Positions 1 to 7,826 of a stretch of DNA of 42,045 bases are shown here, one piece after another (the stretch's first letter is position 1; each line of letters opens with the position of its first letter). The DNA is from Saonia sp964398035. GTDB lineage: Bacteria; Bacteroidota; Bacteroidia; Flavobacteriales; Flavobacteriaceae. The stretch is taken from the NCBI GenBank assembly GCA_964398035.1, contig CAYNLI010000009.1, positions 1 to 42,045 of the forward strand. Direction: 5' to 3'. The translations under genes and the position numbers were made by a program. The notes under the pieces were generated by a model. The model was not told the DNA's origin, made no database searches, and saw only the letters and a program-made list of their open reading frames with translations.

Positions 1-289
1 CTTCAGAATCTTTTATAAATGCAAAACTGGTGGTAACATCATTTGTTTTAAGCGGCAACCCTATAGAATCCAAATTGGTTCTGTCAGCAATAGTGTTTAC
101 AGTAAATTCATGGCCTATACCACCCACTCTTAGACTTGGAACTGCTTTTACTATAGTAGTATTGTTAATGTCATAGAACGTAATGACCAGCAATGGTGTA
201 TTGGCATTTATGCAAATATCATCTTTCTCACAACTGCCAATAAAAATGATGGTTAGGGTAATAAAAAATGCGATACTGATTTTCTTCAT
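1..289 (-). CDS. DUF6452-like lipoprotein, C-terminus cut by window edge
   Basis: The reading frame opens at the ATG at 289 and runs off the left edge, so only the first 96 residues are visible. The N-terminus is a lipoprotein signal peptide: MKK, a hydrophobic stretch, then FIGSC with the lipidation cysteine at residue 20. The mature part starts EKDDICINANTPLLVITFYD. A short lipoprotein directly downstream of rlmD is a common arrangement in Flavobacteriaceae and is usually annotated as DUF6452; that name is from memory of the neighbourhood, not from a search. The gap to the rlmD stop is only 35 bp, so the two are probably cotranscribed. Function unknown; probably anchored in the outer membrane or on the periplasmic side. 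Confidence 0.72.
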   Translation of the reverse strand, partial: MKKISIAFFITLTIIFIGSCEKDDICINANTPLLVITFYDINNTTIVKAVPSLRVGGIGHEFTVNTIADRTNLDSIGLPLKTNDVTTSFAFIKDSE

Positions 290-324
290 AAATAGATATT
301 CATTTGGAGAATAGCGATAGCAAT

Positions 325-1740
325 TTAAGATGTTCTTTTTTTCAAAAGTACAACATTTTCCACGTGATGGGTCTGCGGAAACATATCCACAGGCTGTATT
401 TTTTCAATAGTGTACAATTCTTTCATAAGAGCCAAATCCCTTGCTTGGGTTGCGCTATTGCAACTTACATAAACTATTTTTTCTGGTGCTACATTTAATA
501 TTTGATTAACAACATCTTTATGCATACCGTCTCTTGGAGGGTCTGTTATCAATACATCAGGAATACCATTTGCCTTAATAAATTCTTCATTGAAAACATT
601 CTTCATGTCACCAACAAAAAAATCTACATTATCTATTTTGTTTAATATGGCATTTGCTTTAGCATCTTCAATAGCTTCTGGCACAGCTTCTATACCGACC
701 ACTTTTTTTGCCTTTTTTGCAACAAATTGGGCAATGGTGCCTGTTCCTGTATACAGGTCATAAACCAATTCCTCTCCTGTTAACCCAGCAAAATCCCTGG
801 TCACTTTATACAGCTCATAGGCTTGCTCAGAATTGGTCTGGTAAAAGGATTTAGCGTTTATTTTAAATTGTAAACCTTCCATTTCCTCAAAAATATGATT
901 TTTACCAGCATAGCAGATTACTTCTTGGTCATAAATAGTATCATTCTGTTTTTGATTGATGACATATAACAATGCTGTTATTTCTGGGAATGTGTTTTGT
1001 AAATGTGCCAAAAGCAGGTTTCTTTTGGCTTCATCATTCTCGCAAAACTGAATAAGAACCATTACCTCACCAATGGATGTTGTTCTGATCATCAATGTTC
1101 TAAGTTGCCCTGTTTGGTTTCTGGGATTAAAAAAAGTTAGTCCATTTTTTATGGAAAAATCTTTAACTTCCAACCTTATTGCGTTGGATGGGTCCTCTTG
1201 TAGGTGGCACTTTTTTACGTCTAAAATCTTGTCCCACATGCCTGGAATATGAAACCCTAGGGCATTCTTCTCTGTAATTTTTTCATTAGACTTTATTTCT
1301 TCTAATGTCAGCCAACGACTATCAGAAAAAGAGAACTCCATTTTATTGCGATAGAAATATTGTTTTTTAGAACCGAGTATTGGAGAAGTTTCAGGGATAT
1401 CCAAGTGACCTATTCTCACTAGGTTGTTCTCTACTTCTTTTTGTTTGTAGTATAGTTGGTGTTCATAGCCCATATGCTGCCATTTGCAACCGCCACAGAC
1501 CCCAAAATGTTCACAAATGGGCTCAGTTCTTTTAGGCGATAAGGAATGAAAATGGATGGCTGCCCCTTCAAAATAAGATTTTCTTTTTTTTGTGGTCTGT
1601 ACATCCACAACATCACCAGGCACTGTATTGGTCATAAAAATAACCCTGCCATCTGGTGCTTTACCCACAGTTTTTCCTTTAGCTCCGGCATCAATCACTT
1701 CAACATTTTCAAAGACGACCCTTGTTTTCTTTTTTCGCAT
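325..1740 (-). CDS. rlmD: 23S rRNA (uracil-5-)-methyltransferase RlmD
   Basis: This 471-aa, SAM-dependent RNA m5U methyltransferase is predicted to methylate a uridine of 23S rRNA (U1939 in E. coli numbering). Residues 5-70 fit a TRAM RNA-binding domain. C76, C82, C85 and C178 are placed as the [4Fe-4S] ligands of the RlmD/RumA family. The SAM-binding motif DLYTGTGTIAQF is at 328-339 and DPPR at 400-403. The nucleophile is C427 in VYVSCN, and E461 in HHVENVVLL is the usual general base. Length and residue set are complete, so the enzyme should be active. The ATG at 1740 lies only 4 nt after a TACTTTTG promoter box. RlmD rather than RlmC/RlmCD is assigned by family convention; site specificity cannot be read from sequence alone. 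Confidence 0.93.
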   Translation of the reverse strand: MRKKKTRVVFENVEVIDAGAKGKTVGKAPDGRVIFMTNTVPGDVVDVQTTKKRKSYFEGAAIHFHSLSPKRTEPICEHFGVCGGCKWQHMGYEHQLYYKQKEVENNLVRIGHLDIPETSPILGSKKQYFYRNKMEFSFSDSRWLTLEEIKSNEKITEKNALGFHIPGMWDKILDVKKCHLQEDPSNAIRLEVKDFSIKNGLTFFNPRNQTGQLRTLMIRTTSIGEVMVLIQFCENDEAKRNLLLAHLQNTFPEITALLYVINQKQNDTIYDQEVICYAGKNHIFEEMEGLQFKINAKSFYQTNSEQAYELYKVTRDFAGLTGEELVYDLYTGTGTIAQFVAKKAKKVVGIEAVPEAIEDAKANAILNKIDNVDFFVGDMKNVFNEEFIKANGIPDVLITDPPRDGMHKDVVNQILNVAPEKIVYVSCNSATQARDLALMKELYTIEKIQPVDMFPQTHHVENVVLLKKRTS

Positions 1741-1744
1741 TTGA

Positions 1745-1752
1745 CAAAAGTA
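1745..1752 (-). promoter_or_regulatory. Candidate -7 box for rlmD
   Basis: On the minus strand this reads TACTTTTG, an exact match to the Bacteroidota -7 consensus TAnnTTTG. It ends 4 nt before the rlmD ATG, so the transcript would be leaderless or nearly so. No clear TTG sits about 19 bp upstream. Confidence 0.4.
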
Positions 1753-1781
1753 CTAATACCAATTTGATTATAGAACAGGTA

Positions 1782-1853
1782 TCTTTAAAGTAAACAACCA
1801 TAAAAAAGTTGATTTTTTTTGAACCTTTTTGTTTGATGGGCGTCTTTAAAGTA
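1782..1853 (+). repeat. Direct repeat TCTTTAAAGTA, two copies
   Basis: TCTTTAAAGTA occurs at 1782-1792 and again at 1843-1853, 61 bp apart, both in the rlmD/sigma factor intergenic region. The similarity continues loosely into AAACAACCA versus GAAACCA. The second copy contains the proposed -10 element of the ECF promoter. The first copy also has GAAC just upstream but at too short a spacing for a promoter. Confidence 0.5.
1821..1852 (+). promoter_or_regulatory. ECF-type promoter upstream of the sigma factor gene
   Basis: GAAC at 1821-1824 is followed after exactly 17 bp by GTC at 1842-1844 (context CGTCTTT). GAAC/GTC with this spacing is the classic ECF sigma promoter layout. The likely transcription start lies about 10 nt before the sigma factor ATG at 1864, which suggests the sigma factor activates its own gene. 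The TCTTTAAAGTA at 1843-1853 has an identical copy at 1782-1792. Confidence 0.6.
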
Positions 1854-1863
1854 GAAACCAAGC

Positions 1864-2403
1864 ATGAAAAGCACCGATAAAATATTTGATGGCCTTTTGG
1901 TATTGGAATATCAATCTGGAAATAAGCAAGCCTTATCCTTATTGGTGAACAGATATCACCAAAGATTATGTTGGCATTCCTATTGGTACACGCATGATAT
2001 AAATGTGTCAAAAGATATTGTACAGGATTGTTGGGGCATTATCATCAATAAACTGAACAGGCTTAATGACCCTAACAGTTTTGGAAGCTGGGCAACAAAG
2101 ATTGTGGCCAGAAAATCATTGGATTTTCTAAAGAATGAAAAACGAAACAAAAAGAAGTTAGAGGGATATTATGAAGTATTCAATAGTAATGACGACGATA
2201 ATAACAAAGAGGCAGATATCCTTAAACTTCTTGAAACAATACGAATATTACCAAGCAATCAACAAGTAGTATTGAAGCTTTTTTATATAGAAGAGTATTC
2301 ACTAAAAGAGATGGGCAATATATTGGAAACATCTGTAGGGACAGTAAAATCTAGATTGTTCCATGCAAGGGAAAAATTAAAAACAATTTTAAAAATAAAA
2401 TAA
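1864..2403 (+). CDS. RNA polymerase ECF-subfamily sigma factor
   Basis: The 179-aa protein has the two-domain layout of an extracytoplasmic-function sigma-70 factor. Region 2 covers about residues 14-90, with a core-binding helix around DIVQDCWGIIINKLNRL and the promoter-melting part around FGSWATKIVARKSLDFLK. A charged linker (NDDDNNKEAD) follows. Region 4, with its helix-turn-helix, covers about 122-177 (LPSNQQVVLKLFYIEEYSLKEM followed by GTVKSRLFHAREKL). The stop codon is 1 nt before the ATG of a two-TM membrane protein, so the pair is a translationally close operon, and that partner probably holds or signals to the sigma factor. A GAAC-N17-GTC promoter sits directly upstream, which suggests autoregulation. 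The regulon cannot be inferred from this window. Confidence 0.93.
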   Translation: MKSTDKIFDGLLVLEYQSGNKQALSLLVNRYHQRLCWHSYWYTHDINVSKDIVQDCWGIIINKLNRLNDPNSFGSWATKIVARKSLDFLKNEKRNKKKLEGYYEVFNSNDDDNNKEADILKLLETIRILPSNQQVVLKLFYIEEYSLKEMGNILETSVGTVKSRLFHAREKLKTILKIK

Positions 2404-2404
2404 G

Positions 2405-2782
2405 ATGAAAAAAGATATAGAGAAAATAGATGCCTTGATAAAAGAGGCTTTAAACCAAGAAGAAGCAAAATTTTATGATGAATTAGGGGAACAAAACCTT
2501 TTTGAAAAATTGGGAGGTGTGTTTAAAGGAAAACTAGGATGGTTGGCAATTTTAATGAATGTGGTTAGTTTGGCACTTCTTGGATTATTGGTCTATTGTG
2601 GAATACAGTTTTTTGATGCTGAAGCAGCTACCAATGAGTTGATACAATGGGGCGCAGGATTCTTTATTTGTTTGATAGCCATAGGTATGATAAAACTGTT
2701 TGTTTGGATGCAAATGGACAAGAATGATGTGTTAAGAGAGCTAAAAAGACTAGAGCTTCAAATTTCTGCCCTGTCCCATTGA
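2405..2782 (+). CDS. Two-TM membrane protein partnered with the ECF sigma factor (DUF6768-like)
   Basis: This small protein of 125 aa has an acidic and basic amphipathic N-terminus (about 1-40), two membrane helices (about 43-69 and 80-104), and a charged C-terminal helix. I recognise it as resembling the family called DUF6768, which often follows ECF sigma genes in Bacteroidota; this is from memory. It has no zinc-binding anti-sigma motif (HxxxCxxC) and no FecR or RskA domain. By position it is a candidate regulator or anti-sigma factor, with its cytoplasmic N-terminal segment as the likely sigma contact. That role is inference from operon structure alone. Confidence 0.75.
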   Translation: MKKDIEKIDALIKEALNQEEAKFYDELGEQNLFEKLGGVFKGKLGWLAILMNVVSLALLGLLVYCGIQFFDAEAATNELIQWGAGFFICLIAIGMIKLFVWMQMDKNDVLRELKRLELQISALSH

Positions 2783-2831
2783 CTTTAAAAAGAATAGATT
2801 TTTTCTCCCTATGATTTTGTTAAATATTTAG

Positions 2832-2839
2832 TAATTTTG
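2832..2839 (+). promoter_or_regulatory. Candidate -7 box for rocD
   Basis: TAATTTTG matches TAnnTTTG exactly. It lies 70 bp before the rocD ATG, which would give a leader of roughly 65 nt. No TTG stands at the expected distance upstream, so this is a box match only. Confidence 0.35.
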
Positions 2840-2909
2840 CTGTTCTACAAAGGATGATTTCTCTCCCTAAGAAGGAATTGCTAAAGTTTTACTTAAATAA
2901 TAGAGAATC

Positions 2910-4154
2910 ATGTCAGTTTTAGGAAAAATCACTTCTGAGGATGCCATTGCATTGGAAAATAAATATGGCGCCCACAATTACCATCCGCTACCAGTAGTAT
3001 TAAATAGGGGAGAAGGTGTATTTGTTTGGGACGTTGAAGGAAAAAAATATTATGACTTTTTATCAGCATATTCAGCCGTAAATCAAGGACATTGCCACCC
3101 AAAGATAGTTGGTGCAATGGTGAAGCAAGCACAAAGGTTGACACTTACTTCCAGAGCATTTTATAATGATGTACTTGGAACGTATGAAAAATATGTCACA
3201 GAGATTTTTGGTTTTGATAAGTTGTTGCCCATGAATACTGGTGCAGAGGCGGTTGAAACGGCTTTGAAAATATGTAGAAAATGGGCCTATGAGAAAAAAG
3301 GAATTGCAGAGAATAAAGCACAGATTATTGTTTGTGAAAACAATTTTCATGGAAGAACCACTACAATTATTTCATTTTCAAATGACTCGGTTGCTCGTAA
3401 GAATTTTGGACCTTTTACAGATGGGTTTATAAAGATTGAGTATGATAATTTAAGTGCTTTGGAAGAAGTTTTGAAGAGCACGGCGAATATTGCTGGTTTT
3501 CTTGTAGAACCAATTCAAGGAGAGGCAGGGGTTTATGTACCTACAGAAGGGTATTTAAGTGCTGCGAAAGCGCTTTGTGAGAAATACAATGTTTTGTTCA
3601 TTGCTGATGAAGTACAAACAGGAATTGCCAGAACAGGAAAAATGCTTGCGGTTGATTATGAAAATGTAAGCCCAGATATTTTAATACTTGGCAAGGCTTT
3701 AAGTGGTGGCGCATATCCTGTTTCCGCTGTATTGGCCAATGATACCATTATGGATGTTATTGGTCCCGGAAATCACGGAAGTACCTTTGGAGGCAATCCA
3801 GTTGCTGCTGCTGTTGGTATTGCTGCGCTAGAGGTGATAAAAGATGAAAGGTTGGCCGAAAATGCCCATGAATTGGGAGAATTGTTCAGGGAAGAATTGA
3901 ATAAATTTATTCCCATCTGTGATTTGGTGACCAAAGTGAGGGGGAAAGGTTTGTTAAATGCAATTTTAATCAATGATACTGAGGATAGTGATACTGCTTG
4001 GAATATTTGTGTTGCATTAAAAGAGAACGGACTTTTGGCAAAACCCACACATGGCAATATTATTCGTTTTGCACCACCATTGGTCATAAACAGGGAGCAA
4101 TTATTGGATTGTGTTTCTATTATTACACGAACATTGAAAGCATTTGATAACTAA
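2910..4154 (+). CDS. rocD: Ornithine--oxo-acid aminotransferase
   Basis: The enzyme is PLP-dependent and interconverts ornithine plus 2-oxoglutarate with glutamate-5-semialdehyde plus glutamate, linking arginine breakdown to proline and glutamate. At 414 aa it has the normal length for class III aminotransferases. The N-terminal AHNYHPLPVVLNRGEGV is characteristic of ornithine aminotransferases. NTGAEAVETALK (109-120) binds the cofactor phosphate, D233 in IADEVQTG contacts the PLP ring nitrogen, and K262 in LILGKALSGG forms the Schiff base. GSTFGGNP is also present. The gene appears monocistronic, converging on the LD-carboxypeptidase gene with a 24-bp gap and no clear hairpin. Confident at the level of RocD versus other class III enzymes. 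Confidence 0.95.
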   Translation: MSVLGKITSEDAIALENKYGAHNYHPLPVVLNRGEGVFVWDVEGKKYYDFLSAYSAVNQGHCHPKIVGAMVKQAQRLTLTSRAFYNDVLGTYEKYVTEIFGFDKLLPMNTGAEAVETALKICRKWAYEKKGIAENKAQIIVCENNFHGRTTTIISFSNDSVARKNFGPFTDGFIKIEYDNLSALEEVLKSTANIAGFLVEPIQGEAGVYVPTEGYLSAAKALCEKYNVLFIADEVQTGIARTGKMLAVDYENVSPDILILGKALSGGAYPVSAVLANDTIMDVIGPGNHGSTFGGNPVAAAVGIAALEVIKDERLAENAHELGELFREELNKFIPICDLVTKVRGKGLLNAILINDTEDSDTAWNICVALKENGLLAKPTHGNIIRFAPPLVINREQLLDCVSIITRTLKAFDN

Positions 4155-4178
4155 CTTTTCTTAAGCTTATAAAAACAA

Positions 4179-5231
4179 TTAGAAAACAGCTTTACTTTGT
4201 AATTGTAGCATCATTTTTTTGGTGTCCAATTTTGCCTCTATGCCTATTGGAAAAGTAAAGTTGTTTTTTACATGGCCAAAGCTCATTCCGTATATTGCTG
4301 GAATTTGCAGAGGTTTTATCCTGTCCATAATAACTTCTTTAAGTGTAAAAGAATTTGGCTTTTTAGGCTTGTCACAACCTTTGCAAACTCCAAAGATAAT
4401 TCCAGAAGCCTTACTGAATGTTTTTCCTTCAATCAATTGGGTCAACATTCTATCAATACGATAAGGGGCTTCTTCAACATCTTCTATACAAACAATGGTA
4501 TTTGTAAAATCAATTTCATGTGCAGTACCTATTAAGGCGTTTATTAAGGTTAAGCTTCCACCTGCAAGTTTTCCAATAGCTTCTCCTGGGGTAATTGTAT
4601 ATCTTTCAAATTCAGGACTGGTTAGAAGTTCACCATCATTTAAATCGGCATTTTTGATGACCAACTTTTTTTTTGGTTTTATAACTACTTTTTTTAGTTG
4701 AGAAATTGAATAGGGGTCATCTATGGTGCTCCCAACAGGGCCATGAAAAGTAACTAATCCAGTTTCTTTATAAATACCATTTAACAGGGCGGTGATATCA
4801 CTAAAGCCTATAAAAACTTTAGGATTCTGTACAATGTTTTCATAATCTATCAATTGCATTATCCTAGTGCATCCATACCCTCCACGGGTACATAATATTC
4901 CATCTATATTTGGATTGGAAAACATTTCGTTTAGATCATCTGCGCGTTCTTGGTCAGTATTGCTAAAATAACCTTGATTCCCTATGATGCGTTCTGTATG
5001 GTAAGGAACAAACCCCATATCTTTCAATGTTTTTTCAGCTTTTTCCAAAACTTCTAGACTTACAGCATATCCAGGAGCTATGAGACCAATGGTGTCTCCC
5101 TTTTTTAATCGTTTGGGAAGTACTGTTGAATTATTGGCTTTAGGGGCTTGTTGAGCAAACAGATTGTTTGGAAGCATACTGGCAGCTGAGAATCCTATAG
5201 TAGTGGTAATGAATTTTCTTCTTTTTAGCAT
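4179..5231 (-). CDS. Exported S66-family LD-carboxypeptidase
   Basis: Family S66 serine peptidases of this type remove the terminal D-alanine from tetrapeptide murein fragments during peptidoglycan recycling. In this 350-aa protein the catalytic triad fits S144 (GFSDITAL), E250 (TIVCIED) and H320 (MSFGHVKNN). CTRGGYG at 114-120 is the conserved loop before the nucleophile. The N-terminus is KRRKFITTTIGFSAASM, a twin-arginine signal ending near FAQQA, so the mature enzyme acts outside the cytoplasm, unlike cytoplasmic E. coli LdcA. The gene stands alone: converging with rocD on one side and 147 bp from the next minus-strand gene, from which a terminator separates it. Substrate is inferred from the family. 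Confidence 0.88.
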   Translation of the reverse strand: MLKRRKFITTTIGFSAASMLPNNLFAQQAPKANNSTVLPKRLKKGDTIGLIAPGYAVSLEVLEKAEKTLKDMGFVPYHTERIIGNQGYFSNTDQERADDLNEMFSNPNIDGILCTRGGYGCTRIMQLIDYENIVQNPKVFIGFSDITALLNGIYKETGLVTFHGPVGSTIDDPYSISQLKKVVIKPKKKLVIKNADLNDGELLTSPEFERYTITPGEAIGKLAGGSLTLINALIGTAHEIDFTNTIVCIEDVEEAPYRIDRMLTQLIEGKTFSKASGIIFGVCKGCDKPKKPNSFTLKEVIMDRIKPLQIPAIYGMSFGHVKNNFTFPIGIEAKLDTKKMMLQLQSKAVF

Positions 5232-5326
5232 GTTAAATTTTGACTATCATAAATATTTAAATTTGGTTTAACCCAAATTTACGTTAACTTAAAAGTATAA
5301 TAGTTTGTAAAATAGTGATTACAAAT

Positions 5327-5356
5327 AAAAAAACCTCAGAATATCTCCGAGGTTTT
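5327..5356 (-). terminator. Intrinsic terminator after the carboxypeptidase-regulatory-like gene
   Basis: On the minus strand AAAACCTC pairs with GAGGTTTT around an 11-nt loop and runs straight into a T tract. It lies 22 bp past the stop of the 5379-6710 gene and separates it from the LD-carboxypeptidase gene. Confidence 0.75.
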
Positions 5357-5378
5357 AATTGTCATATGTATTTTTGTA

Positions 5379-6710
5379 TTAAGGAGTAGGAACAGCTTGT
5401 CCGCTATTATTTTTTACTCTTCTTAGCTGTCTTTGAATTTTTTTAATGGCAGATTCAATGGATTTTTCAGGTTCTATAATGTTGTATTCTCCCCAGAAAT
5501 CCGGGTCAGAGAAACCAATTGCTTCATCACTGATAATAACAGATGATTTAAGTCTGTCTTTATATTTTGGAATATCGCCTGTGATATTTTTTTCCCAGTC
5601 TGTTACTGCCATTTCTGCCGTCAAAGTATAGACAGAATTAAATAATTTGTTGTCCCAGTTTATTTTAAATTCTAGTAGAATATTACTGTAACCATAATAC
5701 CATCTTCCATTTTTCTCTCTGTAATTTACCCTATATGCCATTTCTGTCGGGTAAACCTTGGCATTTTTAGGTTTTCTACGAACAAATAAACGAGCAGCTT
5801 TTTCTTTGCTGGTAATGTTCAATGAATATACAGCACTGGTCAGTATTTTCTTTTCGGCATCTATATATAGTTTGCCCATATATAGAAGCTCAGTAATATG
5901 CGGTTTTTGTTTAAAAGATATTACATATATAAGTTTATCATTAATTCTTGTAGAGTGGTCATACGTAAATGTATAATCAGAAATAGCCTCTGGTGAAAAA
6001 ATGTATTCAGGATACTTCATGATATCTGTAAACAGGGTATTAAACGGTCCACCTTGTAATTTTAAGGCTAAAGTATCCAACTTACTATAATCTGTGCTTT
6101 TTCTAACTTTATACAACTGTAAGGCATCCCTACAGTTAGATGTATACGGTGCTTTATATATATTTACTACTGCTTCTGAAAGTGAAACATTCTTTCTGCG
6201 TTTCTTAATGGTCTCTCTATAAAAAGCAGTCATCAATGTTGGGTCATTAAAGTAATTTTCTCCTTTTTTCGCAAGTGTTTGATCTACTAGATTTCTTGCA
6301 TTACGTGGAATGCTTATATCAACTTCAGATAATTCTGTTACAGATACAACCAACATAATAATATTTTTCTCTTTTTTTAATTGTGCCACAGGTATCAATT
6401 TTGAGCTATAACCTAAAAATGAAATCAATACATTGCCATCAATAAGATTTTTAGGGATTTTCAATAAAAATTCTCCTTCAGTATTAGAAATAGTACTAAT
6501 ATTAGTGCCATCTAGGCTTATTGTGGCAAAAACCAATGGCTTTTTGGTTTGACTGTCAACTATTTCACCTTTGTATTGGTTATATGTAATATCTTGCTCA
6601 TTTTGAAAAAATGAAGATGCCTGTAAAGTTCCGTTTGCCCCAACCAATAACAACAGCATTGTTATCACTGTTAGGATTTTTTGATTTAAATTATTCTTTT
6701 TCTTCAACAT
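5379..6710 (-). CDS. Exported protein with carboxypeptidase-regulatory-like domain
   Basis: The 443-aa protein has a signal peptide (basic LKKKNNLNQK, then a hydrophobic stretch to about residue 32). A CarboxypepD_reg-like beta-sandwich follows at about 44-130, recognisable from GEIVDSQTKKPLVFATISLDGT, then STISNTEGEFLLKIP and LISFLGYSS. The same domain opens many SusC/TonB-dependent receptors, but the length and the absence of any plug or beta-barrel exclude a receptor. The remaining 300 residues (from about FYRETIKKRRKNVSLSEAVV) are rich in beta-strand-like segments and resemble the uncharacterised region that often follows this domain in Flavobacteriaceae. Periplasmic or outer-membrane location is likely. 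It is a single-gene unit ending at a terminator. Function unknown. Confidence 0.8.
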   Translation of the reverse strand: MLKKKNNLNQKILTVITMLLLLVGANGTLQASSFFQNEQDITYNQYKGEIVDSQTKKPLVFATISLDGTNISTISNTEGEFLLKIPKNLIDGNVLISFLGYSSKLIPVAQLKKEKNIIMLVVSVTELSEVDISIPRNARNLVDQTLAKKGENYFNDPTLMTAFYRETIKKRRKNVSLSEAVVNIYKAPYTSNCRDALQLYKVRKSTDYSKLDTLALKLQGGPFNTLFTDIMKYPEYIFSPEAISDYTFTYDHSTRINDKLIYVISFKQKPHITELLYMGKLYIDAEKKILTSAVYSLNITSKEKAARLFVRRKPKNAKVYPTEMAYRVNYREKNGRWYYGYSNILLEFKINWDNKLFNSVYTLTAEMAVTDWEKNITGDIPKYKDRLKSSVIISDEAIGFSDPDFWGEYNIIEPEKSIESAIKKIQRQLRRVKNNSGQAVPTP

Positions 6711-6914
6711 AACTTGATGTATTTAAAAAAATGGTTTTTGCTAAAATTGATTCAGTATAAGTTAGTGATTTTTAGCATGATATGTATTGTGTTTTCATAA
6801 ATTTAACTTTTATGATTCACATTGTTGGTTCAAAATAGAAACAAAACCATTCAAGTTGGTTTCTTGCAAATTAAGAAGTTGTAGATTTTCTAAATTTCAT
6901 AATGCTATTTGTGG
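6711..6914. other. 204-bp intergenic region, nothing recognised
   Basis: This AT-rich stretch separates the metallophosphatase stop from the start of the carboxypeptidase-regulatory-like gene, both on the minus strand. I found no TAnnTTTG box on the minus strand, no hairpin and no convincing small reading frame. It presumably contains the promoter of the downstream gene. Confidence 0.4.
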
Positions 6915-7826
6915 TTATACAGAAATAGAAACTCCATTTCCTATAGCATTCTTATCATTGTCCAGATAAAAATCTATTCTCCCCAAATTTATTCCATAGC
7001 ACCCAACTTGATTAACAAGTACATTATTCCCCCTTTTATTTTTCTTAATTGTAGGTTTGTCCAAGAATGTATGTGTATGTCCGCCAATGATTAAATTGGT
7101 GTGTTCTGTTTTAGAAGCTAAATCTAAATCATGGGGCCTATTCGTGTTTTCATATGCATACCCCAAGTGAGAAAGACATATTACCAGATCACATTTCTCC
7201 TCTATTTTTAGTTTTTGTTCTATATCTGTAGCAATTTCATACGGATTTAAATACTTGGTTTCTTTATACAATCTTTTAATGACTAAACCATCAAGAGCAA
7301 TTCCCAAACCATAAACGCCAATTTTTATATCATTTATAAAATAGGTTTTGTATGGTTTTACATAGCCGTCTAAAACTGTATTAGAAAAATCATAATTTGC
7401 AGAAAGTATTTCAAATTTAGCATGTGGTAATTGTGCAAGAAGCCCCCCAATACCATTGTCAAAATCATGGTTTCCTATGGTAGCTGCATCATATTTTAGC
7501 ATACTCATAAGTTTAAACTCCAGTTCGCCACCATAAAAATTAAAATATGGGGTGCCTTGGAATATATCACCAGCATCAAAGAGTAGCGTATAAGGGTTTT
7601 CTTTTCTAATTTGTTCCACCAAACTTGCTCTGCGAGCCAAACCACCTAAATTTGGATATTGGGAGTGGTCACTGGGAAACACATCAATATGGCTATGTAC
7701 ATCATTGGTGTGCAGTATGGTAATGTGTTTTTTTGTAGCTGTATCGCAAGAGTTGAGAGAAAGCCCACCTAGCCCTACAAATGCTGAAGAGGCTGTTGTT
7801 TGTGCTAAAAATTTTCTTCGGTTCAT
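6915..7826 (-). CDS. Exported metallophosphatase (5'-nucleotidase catalytic domain)
   Basis: This 303-aa protein is the N-terminal, metal-binding half of a UshA-type 5'-nucleotidase as a free-standing protein. Metal ligands are visible in order: D42 and H44 (HTNDVHSH), D84 (LLFDAGD), N119 and H120 (GNHDFDNG), H220 (CLSH), H250 and H252 (GGHTH). The N-terminus carries a twin-arginine motif (NRRKFLAQTT), followed by LNSC at 24-27, so it may be a Tat-exported lipoprotein. The preceding gene encodes the matching C-terminal nucleotide-binding domain, and its stop codon overlaps this start by one base (TAATG), implying coupled translation and probably one two-subunit enzyme. Substrates are likely 5'-nucleotides or related phosphoesters outside the cytoplasm. 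Confidence 0.9.
   Translation of the reverse strand: MNRRKFLAQTTASSAFVGLGGLSLNSCDTATKKHITILHTNDVHSHIDVFPSDHSQYPNLGGLARRASLVEQIRKENPYTLLFDAGDIFQGTPYFNFYGGELEFKLMSMLKYDAATIGNHDFDNGIGGLLAQLPHAKFEILSANYDFSNTVLDGYVKPYKTYFINDIKIGVYGLGIALDGLVIKRLYKETKYLNPYEIATDIEQKLKIEEKCDLVICLSHLGYAYENTNRPHDLDLASKTEHTNLIIGGHTHTFLDKPTIKKNKRGNNVLVNQVGCYGINLGRIDFYLDNDKNAIGNGVSISV

Noticed and set aside
5232..5378. Small gene between the LD-carboxypeptidase and the carboxypeptidase-regulatory-like gene
   Set aside because: The stretch is AT-rich, contains only a terminator hairpin, and has no credible reading frame.
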